This document shows, in pieces, positions 33,381 through 41,762 of a DNA stretch of 53,145 bases. The stretch spans positions 254,322-307,466 of the forward strand of contig NZ_KB235941.1 of NCBI RefSeq assembly GCF_000332315.1, given 5' to 3'. Below the pieces are notes generated by a model. It saw only the letters and a list, made by a program, of their open reading frames with translations, did not search any database and was not told where the DNA came from. Position 1 is the stretch's first letter; every line of letters starts with the position of its first letter. The DNA comes from Prochlorothrix hollandica PCC 9006 = CALU 1027. GTDB taxonomy: Bacteria > Cyanobacteriota > Cyanobacteriia > Prochlorotrichales > Prochlorotrichaceae. The position numbers were made by a program, and so were the translations under genes.

Positions 33381-34779
33381 TTTCCCGTTGACCCTGAGCT
33401 TTTAGGGCTGCATTGGTTTGGGAAAAGGGCCTACTGCCAAAAAAACCATGGCGGGCGGAGAAGGGAGAGGGGTGGGCACTGGTCAAAATGGTGTGGCGAC
33501 GATCGATCAGACTTTCCTTACGACGGGCATAAGCACCCCAGAGGATGAAAACCGTGTGGGCGCTGCGATCGCTCAGACAGCGGATCACCCCATCGGTGAA
33601 CTGTTCCCAGCCCTGATCCTTATGGGAATTGGCCTGGTGAGCCTCCACCGTCAGCACCGCATTGAGCAATAGCACTCCCTGGGTTGCCCAGGGAGTTAGA
33701 TCGCCTTGGCCAGGGATATTCCCCCCCACATCAGCCTGAAGCTCTTTGAAAATATTGCGCAAGGAAGGGGGATGGGTCATGGCGGGGGGAACGGAGAAGC
33801 AGAGACCCTGGGCTTGCCCGATACCGTGGTAGGGATCCTGACCCAACAGTAAAACGCGGGTTTCTTGGGGTGGGGTCAGGTGGAAGGCGCGGAACACCCG
33901 ATCGGCGGGGGGAAAGACCGGGCCTTGACGACGAGCCTGGGCTACAAACGCCTGGAGTTGTCCAAAGTAGGGTTGGTTCAACTCGTCCTGTAACCAGGGT
34001 TCCCAGGCTCCCAGATCCCAATCTTTGGGATCCTCTGGCCGGGATGCGGGGTCTGAGGCTGACGTTAATAAATCGAGCTGTTGGGCACTGGACTTAGCTT
34101 TTTTAGACGTTGGGGCTGTTTGGAGGGCTGCTTTAAGGGCTGTTTTGGGTGCTGGCCTTACCCCCACTTGGGGACAGAGATCCTGGAGACCACAGCGATC
34201 GCACTGGGGCGATCGGGCAGTACACCGCGATCGCCCATGGTAAATAATGGCATTGCCCCACTGGATCCAGTCGGAGCGGGGTACCAGGGCCGTTAAGTCC
34301 CCTTCAATGGCATCAGCTTGGCGGTGCTGGGTTAGACCTAAGCGCTGGTTGACCCGGATCCCATGGGTATCGACAATGATGCCGGATGCTTGGTTAAAGG
34401 CGCAGTTTAAGACCACATTGGCGGTTTTACGGCCCACCCCCGGCAAACTAGTCAGTGCCTCTAGGTTAGGGGGCACTTTTCCCCCAAAGCGGGCCATCAG
34501 TTCCCCACAGACTGCCTGCACTGTGGCGGCTTTGCGGCGATAGTAGCCCGTGGGCCGTAGAACTTCCTCTAGGGCAGGGCGATCGGCCCCGGCCAATGCA
34601 GCTACATCGGGATAGACCTGGAAAAGCTGGGCAGTAACCTGGTTAACCCGCTCATCCGTCGTCTGGGCCGCTAAAATCGTGGCAATCAGCAGTTGTTCAG
34701 GGGTTTGCCAGTGTAAATCATAGGTGGCATTGGGATAAAAGAGGTTGAGGCGGTGCAACAGGTCAGCAATGGGAACCAT
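33361..34779 (-). CDS. fused endonuclease III - uracil-DNA glycosylase
   Basis: The protein has 472 residues and consists of two complete base-excision enzymes in one chain. Residues 1-205 are Nth: the helix-hairpin-helix LPGVGRKTAN with catalytic Lys118, Asp137 in VDTHGIRVNQR, and the [4Fe-4S] pattern Cys186-x6-Cys193-x2-Cys196-x5-Cys202. Residues about 250-472 are Ung: Asp315 in GQDPYHG, LNAVLTV and His436 in HPSPFSARHGFF. Between them a basic, Ala-rich linker has QLDLL (234-238), which matches the consensus of bacterial sliding-clamp binding motifs. No stop or ATG separates the halves. The two enzymes remove oxidised pyrimidines and uracil; I know of them normally as separate genes. The gene overlaps DUF2854 by 20 bases at the 3' ends. 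Confidence 0.93.
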   Translation of the reverse strand: MVPIADLLHRLNLFYPNATYDLHWQTPEQLLIATILAAQTTDERVNQVTAQLFQVYPDVAALAGADRPALEEVLRPTGYYRRKAATVQAVCGELMARFGGKVPPNLEALTSLPGVGRKTANVVLNCAFNQASGIIVDTHGIRVNQRLGLTQHRQADAIEGDLTALVPRSDWIQWGNAIIYHGRSRCTARSPQCDRCGLQDLCPQVGVRPAPKTALKAALQTAPTSKKAKSSAQQLDLLTSASDPASRPEDPKDWDLGAWEPWLQDELNQPYFGQLQAFVAQARRQGPVFPPADRVFRAFHLTPPQETRVLLLGQDPYHGIGQAQGLCFSVPPAMTHPPSLRNIFKELQADVGGNIPGQGDLTPWATQGVLLLNAVLTVEAHQANSHKDQGWEQFTDGVIRCLSDRSAHTVFILWGAYARRKESLIDRRHTILTSAHPSPFSARHGFFGSRPFSQTNAALKAQGQREINWILP

Positions 34780-34799
34780 GAATCCTTAGGGCAGCGGTG

Positions 34800-34951
34800 A
34801 AAAACCGTCTAAAAGGGGTTCAGTTGACTGGGGAACCCTCGACCTCGGATAGGGTTCTCGCCCCCGTGCCGACCCTCTGACCGCCAACCACCGGGGCAAC
34901 CACGGGGGCAACCACCGGGGCAACCACGGGGGGATTGCCCCTACCAAAATG
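34800..34951 (+). repeat. dispersed repeat family A, copy A5
   Basis: The element runs from AAAAGGGGTTCAGTTGACTGG through GGGTTCTCGCCCCCGTGCCGA to three staggered GGGGCAACCAC units and TTGCCCCTACCAAAAT. It occupies most of the gap upstream of the Nth-Ung start. Confidence 0.85.
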
Positions 34952-35018
34952 ATGGCCCTTGTTGCCGTAGGCTGGGTTGATCCTTTTCCCCCAAAGTGTT
35001 CACGATTTTTGGGGATGC

Positions 35019-35759
35019 CTAGGCTTTGGTTCGTGCCCAGTCCGTTGACTTCCACATCAACACTAGAATAGCCCCCGATACCAAAGCCCCTAAGTTCCAT
35101 TTGATGGCGTTCTTGAATAACTCAAGGCGGCCTTGGCTCCGGGCTTCTGCTGCTTGAGTTTGTAGGGTGGCTTCCCCTTCTGCCAAAGAGGTTTGCAACG
35201 TTTCTTTGACAGAAGAAATAGGCTCTGTCAGGTCTTCTGGGGTAACGGTTTGGTTTACCACTTGGCTGAGGAGACGGGCCATGTCTTCGTCGGTGTTCAC
35301 TTGACCTAGGCTCGATCGCACCTCTTCAATTTGAGCTTTACCCTGCTCAATTTGGGCATTGATTTGGTTATTGGCTTGGCGGTAGAGCCGTAGGGTATTC
35401 AAGCTGGCCCAGGGAATCATCAGAAAGTACATGATACCGATGATTAAGGTGAGCCAGGAGGTGAGACTGAGGAGGGGCAGTTCCCAGGATGGGCGCTTAT
35501 CTTGACCTCCCACAAACACCAAAGCTAAGCCAATGATGGGCACCGGAATCCGTTCAATCAGTTGTCCGAATAAATTAAACTGCCAGCCTGGGTTACCGAA
35601 ATCAGGGGGTATCAAGAGGGCGATGACATCGAAAACGGCTAGGATTAACAGGGCGTAGCCCACCAAATGGGCCACATCGAGGGATGTTAATAACCCTGTG
35701 CGAGATTTCCACAGTTGGTTAATAGCCTGGGTAATTTGCCCACCATCAGATTCAGTCAT
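35019..35759 (-). CDS. HpsJ-like membrane protein
   Basis: The protein has 246 residues. Four membrane helices are likely: about 30-48 (VGYALLILAVFDVIALLIP), 68-84 (ERIPVPIIGLALVFVGG), 95-117 (LLSLTSWLTLIIGIMYFLMIP) and one C-terminal helix about 218-238. A coiled-coil-like, Gln/Glu-rich loop lies between (about 120-215). The order and the motif ERIPVPIIGLALVFVG resemble HpsJ-type proteins, linked to hormogonium polysaccharide secretion and motility in filamentous cyanobacteria. That role is inferred, not shown. The next gene on the same strand (36116) also has a coiled coil and a helix, and a common role is possible. Confidence 0.6.
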   Translation of the reverse strand: MTESDGGQITQAINQLWKSRTGLLTSLDVAHLVGYALLILAVFDVIALLIPPDFGNPGWQFNLFGQLIERIPVPIIGLALVFVGGQDKRPSWELPLLSLTSWLTLIIGIMYFLMIPWASLNTLRLYRQANNQINAQIEQGKAQIEEVRSSLGQVNTDEDMARLLSQVVNQTVTPEDLTEPISSVKETLQTSLAEGEATLQTQAAEARSQGRLELFKNAIKWNLGALVSGAILVLMWKSTDWARTKA

Positions 35760-35784
35760 AATAAAACGCTAAATGGGTTAGTTG

Positions 35785-35887
35785 TATAGCAGGCCGAAAT
35801 GGGTCGTGTGGTGTGCGCCCTCCGGGCGCACACCAGACAAAGGGTTTCAGCCATTGAGATCCTTACAACTGATTTAGGATTGCTGTA
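35785..35887 (+). repeat. dispersed repeat family B, copy B5
   Basis: This is a full copy with ends TATAGCAGGCCGAAAT and ATTTAGGATTGCTGTA and the hairpin GTGTGCGCCC...GGGCGCACACCA. It separates the HpsJ-like gene from the coiled-coil gene; the remaining gap to 36115 has no gene. Confidence 0.88.
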
Positions 35888-36115
35888 TCGTGCAGATCGA
35901 CAGTATGAGGATGCTTAACCATAGGAAACCTTCCCTGAGTATCCTTGGTGAACCCTTCAATCTAGCGTCGCAGATGGTGGCTTTGGGGAAAACGGCAGAT
36001 CTATGGAAAATCGGGGTTTATTTACCGATGATAGAAATTTCCAGCCAGTACTCTAGTCTAGTTCCCTAGGGTATTGACTGGGTGTCGATCGTGACCGGTT
36101 CCCTGGAACTCCCGA

Positions 36116-36856
36116 TTAGTATGGGTCGTAGTAGGGATTGGACGGAGAATAGGGCGTGTTATTGATTGGGGTGGACTGGGGGGGTAGCAACAGATCATTG
36201 TTGCGGTAGTAGGGATGGCCGTAGGAGGCGGGGTGGGGATAGGGTACGGGCAAGCTAATGGGGTTGGGTTGGGGGGGAGGGGTGCGGGCTAACTTACGCT
36301 GTTGGATTACCACGATCAGAAGACCCCCTAGCACCAGACCACCGCCCACCACCAGGACCACGATGATACCCCCTAAGCCCCATAGCATAATGACCTGGGC
36401 TGATTGTCCCTGTTGGTTGGCCCGCAGGGTCTGGGCTAAATCCGAGTTGGTTTGATTGGGTAAGACCTGCTGGAGAGTCAGTAAGTCCATGGAACGCTGC
36501 TGACTCTTCACCTGCTCGATGACCCGTTCCGCTTCTAAGCGTTGAGTCTCCAGTTGCTTCTTCAGCTCTTCCGTGCTTTCCCGTTGTTTTTCCAGTTGGG
36601 CTGTGAGTTCTTCGGTTAATTTTTGCTGGCTCTCTAATTGATCTTGGAGGAGTCCTGCGGTGGTTTGTTGATCGGATAACTGGCCCGCGATCGTATTGGG
36701 GCTGCCAACTGTTGAGGTTACCGCACCGGCGCTTTGCTCTTGACCATAGAGGGGGGGAACTTCAGGTTGGCTCAGGCCAAATCCGCCCTTCAACACCAGG
36801 AGTGCGGCGACTCCGGCCATGGCCGATCCCGCTAGGAAAGCTGTTGTTTCACTCAT
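36116..36856 (-). CDS. membrane coiled-coil protein with Tyr/Pro-rich tail
   Basis: The protein has 246 residues. There is an N-terminal membrane segment (about 7-24), a coiled coil (about 66-120, LQDQLESQQKLTEELTAQLE) and a second helix (about 155-180, IIVVLVVGGGLVLGGLLIVV). A hydrophilic tail with SPSNPYYDPY at the end completes it. The start ATG overlaps the stop of an open frame upstream (ATGA), and the Shine-Dalgarno-like GGAGGGAG lies 9-16 bases before it. I do not recognise a family. The neighbour (35019) has the same general layout. Confidence 0.65.
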   Translation of the reverse strand: MSETTAFLAGSAMAGVAALLVLKGGFGLSQPEVPPLYGQEQSAGAVTSTVGSPNTIAGQLSDQQTTAGLLQDQLESQQKLTEELTAQLEKQRESTEELKKQLETQRLEAERVIEQVKSQQRSMDLLTLQQVLPNQTNSDLAQTLRANQQGQSAQVIMLWGLGGIIVVLVVGGGLVLGGLLIVVIQQRKLARTPPPQPNPISLPVPYPHPASYGHPYYRNNDLLLPPQSTPINNTPYSPSNPYYDPY

Positions 36857-37092
36857 GACCTGCTCACTCCCTCCATCAATCTAGAGCAATCCCACATTGG
36901 TTCAAATCCACCTGAGTTATAGCCCCACTCGTTGCAATCCCTAGGTTCACAGATCCAGGGGTTACTGTTCCTGTTGAGCCTTCCGATCGTGGTCTGTCCC
37001 CCTTGGCCCAGGGTTCCGATGTCGGTCTGGGTGCCAAGAACTCCAGAGTTAAAGGATAGCCTAGGGTCCGATCGACTGCTAAAGGATAGCAC
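36853..37092 (-). other. candidate small open frame coupled by ATGA to the next gene
   Basis: About 79 codons from GTG at 37092 end in TGA, which overlaps the ATG of 36116-36856 by four bases, as coupled genes do. The peptide includes Cys pairs in PWICEPRDCNEWG and MWDCSRLM. No family, signal or clear start was found, and chance is possible. The rest of the gap 37093-37359 has D2 and no gene. Confidence 0.25.
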
Positions 37093-37179
37093 TACGGTTC
37101 ACCCTATACCTGATCTGGGTCTGAAATTGCCCTATACCCTAGCACTGAATTTGCAAATTTTAATAAATTTGGGGGGTGC

Positions 37180-37253
37180 CCGCTTAAAGCGGGGCAAGAT
37201 TAACAGGACAGTGGGGCGCTCCGCGCTCCACTGTCCCGGCTTAAGTTGATACC
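37180..37253. repeat. dispersed repeat family D, copy D2
   Basis: The sequence from CGCTTAAAGCGGGGCAAGATTAAC to CCGGCTTAAGTTGATACC carries the GGACAGTGGGGCG/CGCTCCACTGTCC stem with a small mismatch. The left end differs from D1 and D3. Confidence 0.85.
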
Positions 37254-37359
37254 CAATTTGGGTTGGACCGGGCGATCGCCGCAGAGCCTTGGCAATCATT
37301 CGAGGCATGGGTACAGGGTAGGGGGACGGGGGGAGAGTCGGACGCTGGGGGCATTGGTG

Positions 37360-37941
37360 CTAGGGACTGATGGAGGGACTGATGGAAAAGGGCGAGAGGG
37401 TCAGGGCTTGGGTGATGGTCCAGGTATCCATGGCAAACAGCAGCACGGTGAACCCGAGGAGGATCAGGTACATCCAGGGCTGGGAGAGGGGGCGGACGGT
37501 GCTGGTGTCGAGATCGGTGTGGGCTTGCACCTGGCGCACCAGTCGGGCAAACCCGGCTACTCGCATGGGTAATAGATAACCTTGGCCCGATCGACTCAGG
37601 AAATAGTACACTAGCCCCCCTTGGCCTGTCGATCGGGGCTTCAGGCTCTGAATCTCGGCCCAGGGCAGAAACCAGCCTCGGCGCAGTATCCACCGAACCC
37701 AGTGGGGATAGGTGACTTGGATGCCCTCTGCCGTGAGGATCACCCGTTCCGCCAATGCCCCATAGAGCAGGATCAACCCCAGTCCCAAGCCCAGGGCCAG
37801 CAGCCAAGGGGAAACGGGAGCCTGGGTCATGGAGGCCAGGAAGGGCAGGGGTAGGGTTAGGCTGACATAGAGGAAGAGGAGAGTCAGACGCACAAGGGGC
37901 GATAGGGAAAAGCTGTCTGGGAGGGAGAGGGGTTGGTTCAT
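37360..37941 (-). CDS. conserved cyanobacterial membrane protein (PH-like fold likely)
   Basis: The protein has 193 residues. Three membrane segments: about 17-36, 45-64 (LLALGLGLGLILLYGALAE) and 156-172 (MYLILLGFTVLLFAMD). The loop between is the conserved part: GIQVTYPHWVRW, GWFLPWAEIQSLKPR, GQGGLVYYFLSR and LLPMRVAGFARL. This loop is likely to form a compact beta-domain like the bacterial PH-type domains. I recognise the pattern from cyanobacterial genomes but not a function. The repeat D2 lies downstream. Confidence 0.7.
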   Translation of the reverse strand: MNQPLSLPDSFSLSPLVRLTLLFLYVSLTLPLPFLASMTQAPVSPWLLALGLGLGLILLYGALAERVILTAEGIQVTYPHWVRWILRRGWFLPWAEIQSLKPRSTGQGGLVYYFLSRSGQGYLLPMRVAGFARLVRQVQAHTDLDTSTVRPLSQPWMYLILLGFTVLLFAMDTWTITQALTLSPFSISPSISP

Positions 37942-38137
37942 GGCTTAGGACTGAACGTAGCAGTGGACGGTACTGAGGTAGATGGGATTGGAGATCGGGT
38001 GGTTAGAATCGGGTGCTGAAACTCTGGTGGTTAAATAACTCTGGTGGTTAAAGCTAACGCGGTTGTACGGGTTTATGGTTGTACAGGTCTATGGTAGTGA
38101 TCCCTGAATCGGTTCGGTCAGCGTTACGGGGCAGAGG

Positions 38138-38285
38138 GGTTTGGTGTTCCCTCTCGGGTAGGGTTCTTGCCCCCGTGCCAACCCTCTTGGGGACCCACAG
38201 CCGGGGCAACCACGGGGGGATTGCCCCTACCCAAATCGTTGTCTGAAGTCTGAAATCCTCATTCTCCTGTGGACCCCTAAATAAT
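38138..38285 (+). repeat. dispersed repeat family A, partial copy A6
   Basis: The blocks GTTCTTGCCCCCGTGCC, GGGGCAACCACGGGGGGATTG, and at the end GAAATCCTCATTCTCCTGTGGACCCCTAAATAATTAC match the inverted ends of A4 (by parts). It lies upstream of xseB; an A/T-rich patch (TATTATATAA near 38310) could carry the xseB promoter. Confidence 0.75.
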
Positions 38286-38341
38286 TACTAAATCTTTATA
38301 GTAAATCAGTATTATATAAACCCCACGATCGCCCCATACCC

Positions 38342-38617
38342 ATGCCCCGCAAAGCTAAAACCACCCCCGCCGACTCTTCCCCCCAGGATGAACAAATGGA
38401 TATGCTGCCTGCCGCTGCCACGGGCTTACCCCCAGATTGGAATTATGAGGCAACGGTGGCGGAAGTGGAGGCGATCGTGGCCCAAATTGAAGGGGGGGAG
38501 TTGGAACTGGCGGATTTATTCGATCGCTTTGAACTGGCAGTTAATCGCTTGCGCCAGTGTGAGGCGTTTCTGGATGCCAAGCAAAAGCAAGTGGATTTAT
38601 TAATCGAGACTCTTTAG
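38342..38617 (+). CDS. xseB: exodeoxyribonuclease VII small subunit
   Basis: The protein has 91 residues. A short polar N-terminus is followed by the two-helix XseB domain (about 34-88). The conserved [20 protein letters not shown] lies at about 35-54, and [23 protein letters not shown] fits the family. XseB forms the nuclease with XseA, which degrades single-stranded DNA. xseA is not in this window, so the subunits are not adjacent here. The 30-residue N-terminal tail is longer than in E. coli. The stop is 5 bases from repeat B6. Confidence 0.92.
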   Translation: MPRKAKTTPADSSPQDEQMDMLPAAATGLPPDWNYEATVAEVEAIVAQIEGGELELADLFDRFELAVNRLRQCEAFLDAKQKQVDLLIETL

Positions 38618-38621
38618 GGTT

Positions 38622-38744
38622 TACAGCAATCCTAAGTCAGTTGCAGCAACCCTAAATCAGTTGTAAGGATCTCGACGGCTGAAACCCTTGGTGTGGTGTG
38701 CGCCCGGAGAGCGTACACCCCACGACCCATTTCGGATTGCTGTA
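38622..38744 (-). repeat. dispersed repeat family B, inverted copy B6
   Basis: Both inverted ends are seen (TACAGCAATCCTAAGTCAG and CATTTCGGATTGCTGTA). The first end is duplicated (GCAGCAACCCTAAATCAG), so this copy is longer. The gap 38745-38933 has no gene. Confidence 0.88.
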
Positions 38745-38933
38745 GACGGTTCTGGGGATGGACTCCTGGGCCAGATGGGGGTCCGGTGATCATGGGTTAT
38801 GGGTTGACCCATTGGAATCTTTAATATTAAAAGTGACTAAACCCCTATCCAGGCTTATAAAAAATTTGCTACTGTAAACAAAAGTTAAGACCAGTTCTAA
38901 TTTCGTTCTTGCCTTCCTTAACGTTGCTGTTCT

Positions 38934-39013
38934 CGGCTTACCGCTGTCAGCGGGACAAGATGAACGGGACAGTAGGGCACTCTGCGCCCCACTGTCCCGG
39001 CTTAAGTTGATAC
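38934..39013. repeat. dispersed repeat family D, copy D3
   Basis: The element runs from CGGCTTACCGCTGTCAGCGGG to CCGGCTTAAGTTGATACC. It ends 12 bases before the HAD gene start, so any promoter for that gene must be in or before the repeat. Confidence 0.9.
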
Positions 39014-39024
39014 CCCTTTTTTCT

Positions 39025-39849
39025 ATGATCCCAGCCCTTGCCGATTTGTCTCTTCAGCAATTTTCCGATTACGCCCAAGGATTGCCGCCTTCTGCACCGG
39101 GCATGACGTTGTTTTGTGATTTCGATGGTCCCATTGTGGACGTGTCGGATCGCTACTATGCCACCTATCGCATGGGGCTGTCCCAAACCCATAGCCACTA
39201 TCGCACCAAGCCCCGCAAGGCGATCGCCATCCGGGCCATGTGCAAGACGCAATTTTGGCAAATGAAACAGGAACGAGTTCCTGATCTGGAAATTGCCCTG
39301 CGATCGGGGTTGCAGGGGGAAGCCATTGACTATTTTCTCGGTCAAGTGCGGCACCAGGTCAACCTGCCCGGTCTGCTCCAGAAGGATCGCCTGCAACCGG
39401 GTGTTCTCTGGGCGCTGTCCTTGCTCAAGGAACAGGGGTTCCGTCTGGTCTTGGTGACCTTGCGCTGTACCGATCAAGTGAATGACATTTTGCAGCAGTA
39501 TCAGTTGCAATCTCTGTTTGATGCCATTTATGGCAGTGAGGAGACGGATGCGGCCTATCTCAACTATACGGATGCCAAAACCAAGCTGCTGCGCCAAGCC
39601 GTGGCCCGTCACAGTTTTACCCAGGCTCAGGACAGCCCTGCCACGGCCTTACCGGGCTGGATGATTGGTGATACGGAGGCGGATGTGGTGGCTGCTCAAA
39701 CCCTGGGGATTCCCGCGATCGCCCTCACCTGTGGCATTCGTAGCGAAGCCTATTTAGCCAAGCTGAAACCCCATGCCATCCACAGCAGCCTCCTGCTGCT
39801 GGCCCACAGTTTGCTGCGGCGACACAGCCCCGACCCTGGGGGGGTGTAG
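39025..39849 (+). CDS. HAD-superfamily hydrolase
   Basis: The protein has 274 residues. Motif I is FCDFDGPIVDVSDRYY (Asp nucleophile and general acid, about 33-48). A helical cap follows. Motif II is about RLVLVTLRCTD (Thr), a Lys in DAKTKLL may be motif III, and motif IV is GDTEADVVAA. This is a class I HAD hydrolase, probably a phosphatase of the beta-phosphoglucomutase/phosphoglycolate type; the substrate is unknown. The ATG at 39025 was chosen: the frame before it runs through repeat D3. A 16-bp tandem repeat begins three bases after the stop. Confidence 0.88.
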   Translation: MIPALADLSLQQFSDYAQGLPPSAPGMTLFCDFDGPIVDVSDRYYATYRMGLSQTHSHYRTKPRKAIAIRAMCKTQFWQMKQERVPDLEIALRSGLQGEAIDYFLGQVRHQVNLPGLLQKDRLQPGVLWALSLLKEQGFRLVLVTLRCTDQVNDILQQYQLQSLFDAIYGSEETDAAYLNYTDAKTKLLRQAVARHSFTQAQDSPATALPGWMIGDTEADVVAAQTLGIPAIALTCGIRSEAYLAKLKPHAIHSSLLLLAHSLLRRHSPDPGGV

Positions 39850-39851
39850 TG

Positions 39852-39966
39852 GTGCGGTTGGCGAAGGCTGCGGTTGGCGAAGGCTGCGGCTGGCGAATGT
39901 TTAGGGCATCGCTATTTAGGGTGTCGTAATTTAGGGTGTCGTAATTTAGGGCATCGCTATTTAGGG
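39852..39966. repeat. two short tandem repeats after the HAD gene
   Basis: Three units of TGCGGTTGGCGAAGGC (16 bp) are followed by four to five units of about 15 bp, ATTTAGGGTGTCGTA and ATTTAGGGCATCGCT. No coding role is seen. Confidence 0.85.
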
Positions 39967-40065
39967 CGAAGAATCCCAGGGACGGGGATCCAAGGTTTTG
40001 GGTTTGGTCTTAGCCTTAAACCTTGAGCCATGGCTAGGCTTGCCCCTGGTTTTGCCCCCGTTGCT

Positions 40066-40623
40066 TCAGGGTTTAGTCCCTGCTGCTCCCATGAGAATTT
40101 CAGAATAAAAACTAACATGGCCGTAGGTTTGGTCTCCGTGATGGCTGAGACTGGAGCGCAGGCGTAGATTTTCCCCAGGAAACCAGATGCGTTCCTCGGT
40201 GCAAATCCCGGCCTGGGCCGTGATCCAAACCCAGCCTTCGTTCTGCTGTTTATACCGCCCTAGGTTTACCCCTTGGCCCGATACACGCCACAAAAATGGG
40301 TCACCCTGGGATTGCTCTAGGGTTGAGGGTATGGATGCGGGATCTAAGGTCGTCCCTGGCTCCAAAGGAACATAGAGGGAGGATCCCGCCGATCGCCCCG
40401 TTGCCTTATCCCAGCGGGTCAGTAGCCCCCCTAGGGCAGACTGGGGATCCACGTTGCCTTTGTTGCATAATTCCACCACTAGGGCAGAGGTGGGGGGTAA
40501 ATGTTCTTGAAAGAGGGTTATTTTCTCAGATTGGGTCCGAGATTCTGCTGCTAGCAGGGGATAGCGGGTGCGATGGGAGACCCATTTGCCGCTACTGTGG
40601 GCCATGAATTGAACAATGGTCAT
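40066..40623 (-). CDS. CpcS/CpeS-like phycobiliprotein lyase
   Basis: The protein has 185 residues. The family features are visible: the N-terminal QFMAHSSGKWVSHRTRYPLL (about 5-24), a beta-barrel of lipocalin type with GRYKQQNEGWVWITAQAG, then the conserved EERIWFPGENLRLRSSL (about 139-155) and a SEI-MG end (FYSEILMGAAG). CpcS/CpeS proteins attach phycocyanobilin or related bilins to Cys-84-type sites of phycobiliproteins. Here the gene is not with phycobilisome genes. The cyanobacteriochrome-type kinase at 47914 attaches its bilin autocatalytically, so no link is implied. Confidence 0.82.
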   Translation of the reverse strand: MTIVQFMAHSSGKWVSHRTRYPLLAAESRTQSEKITLFQEHLPPTSALVVELCNKGNVDPQSALGGLLTRWDKATGRSAGSSLYVPLEPGTTLDPASIPSTLEQSQGDPFLWRVSGQGVNLGRYKQQNEGWVWITAQAGICTEERIWFPGENLRLRSSLSHHGDQTYGHVSFYSEILMGAAGTKP

Positions 40624-40713
40624 AGAACTTGTTCAGATAAGGATATTTTCAGATGTATTTAGATCTGTTCAGAGTCGTTGAGACAGGACTTATTTAGTCA
40701 AGACTCCTTTAGC

Positions 40714-40832
40714 TGGTTGACTGACATAAGATGGTCTCGGTAGGTTGGGTTGAGGTACGAAACCCAACAGCCACAATGGTTGTGTTGGGTTTCGCAAGGC
40801 TCTACCCAACCTACGAAAACATAAGCCTTTCA
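40714..40832 (+). repeat. dispersed repeat family E, copy E2
   Basis: The element has the long inverted arms GTAGGTTGGGTTGAGG and CTACCCAACCTACG and the inner AACCCAACAG/TGTTGGGTT stem. The rest of 40624-41006 holds no gene I can support; a short minus frame (40830-40994) that runs into the repeat is listed under rejected items. Confidence 0.9.
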
Positions 40833-41006
40833 CAGGACTTGTTTAGTCAGAACTGATGGGGGCAGAACTTGGGCAACCCAGACTCGTGCAGACTGGAGCC
40901 GAGGGAGACTGAGCCGGGTGGTGTCACCCCATGATCCTGGATCCCTTGCCACAGGGGCAAGATCTTCGCCATACTCGTCCAGAATTTTGGCCATAGGTGC
41001 AGGGTT

Positions 41007-41762
41007 ATGGATGGCAGTCGAATCGTGACGGACTGGTTGCGGCAGATGCAACAGCAACGGGTGATTGCGGTGATTCGATCGCCCAGCCTGAGCCTGGGTT
41101 GGGCCATGGCTCAAGCGGCCCTGGAGGGGGGGATTGGTTGTGTGGAGGTGGCCTGGACGAGTGCCCAGGCCCAGGAGCTACTGCAACGGTTACGATCGGC
41201 CTTTCCCGATCGCTACATTGGCGCAGGCACCATTTTGGATCGGCAGCAACTGCAAGGGGCGATCGCCGCCGGAGCGCAGTTTTGCTTTAGTCCGGTGATG
41301 GATCCCCGGTTAATCCAAGCCTCCCATCGCCAGGGGGTTCCCTTTATCCCCGGTGCCCTGACCCCCACAGAAATCGAGCGGGCTTGGACAGCGGGGGCGG
41401 CGGGGGTCAAGGTGTTTCCGGTCAATAGCCTGGGGGGGTCCGCCTATGTCCACAGTTTGCAGGGTCCCCTGGGCCATATTCCCTTGATCCCCACCGGGGG
41501 GGTGAGCCGGGATAATCTGGAGGCGTTGCTCCAGGCGGGGGCGATCGCCGTGGGCCTGTCCCACAGCCTGTTTCCCCTGGCCCAGGTGCAGCGCCACGAC
41601 TGGAACGCCATCCGCGACTATGGGGCTTCGGTGGTGGCCATTGCCCAACGGTTTAACCAGGGGCAGTCTCCGGATCCTGTGGCGAATCCTGTGGCGGATC
41701 CTGTGGCGGATCCCAGCAAGACCTCCCCCTATTCCGACACCAACACCGAGACCCTGGCCTGA
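41007..41762 (+). CDS. eda: KDPG/KHG aldolase
   Basis: The protein has 251 residues; the usual length is 210-220. The TIM barrel shows VIAVIRSP (start of the first strand), CVEVAWTS with the general-base Glu, [25 protein letters not shown] and the Schiff-base Lys in AAGVKVFP (about 130-140). It splits 2-keto-3-deoxy-6-phosphogluconate into pyruvate and glyceraldehyde-3-phosphate in the Entner-Doudoroff path, which operates in several cyanobacteria. The tail (about 215-251) contains [12 protein letters not shown] from a 12-bp DNA repeat. It overlaps the dnaE 3' end by 34 bases, convergently. Confidence 0.9.
   Translation: MDGSRIVTDWLRQMQQQRVIAVIRSPSLSLGWAMAQAALEGGIGCVEVAWTSAQAQELLQRLRSAFPDRYIGAGTILDRQQLQGAIAAGAQFCFSPVMDPRLIQASHRQGVPFIPGALTPTEIERAWTAGAAGVKVFPVNSLGGSAYVHSLQGPLGHIPLIPTGGVSRDNLEALLQAGAIAVGLSHSLFPLAQVQRHDWNAIRDYGASVVAIAQRFNQGQSPDPVANPVADPVADPSKTSPYSDTNTETLA

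Noticed and set aside
34786-35100. A 104-codon minus-strand frame
   Set aside because: It consists mainly of repeat A5 (PPWLPRWLPPWLP) and overlaps the HpsJ-like gene end; low complexity.
37093-37179. A possible gene upstream of D2
   Set aside because: Only short frames; the sequence repeats CTAAAGGATAGC and is A/T-rich near 37155.
37241-37807. A 188-codon minus-strand frame overlapping the conserved membrane protein
   Set aside because: It is in another frame of the 37360-37941 gene, is Pro/His/Arg-rich and has no recognisable features.
40830-40994. A 54-codon minus-strand frame (MAKILDEYGEDLAP...)
   Set aside because: It looks partly protein-like, but it starts 12 bases from eda, has no Shine-Dalgarno, runs into repeat E2 and matches no family known to me; perhaps a relic.
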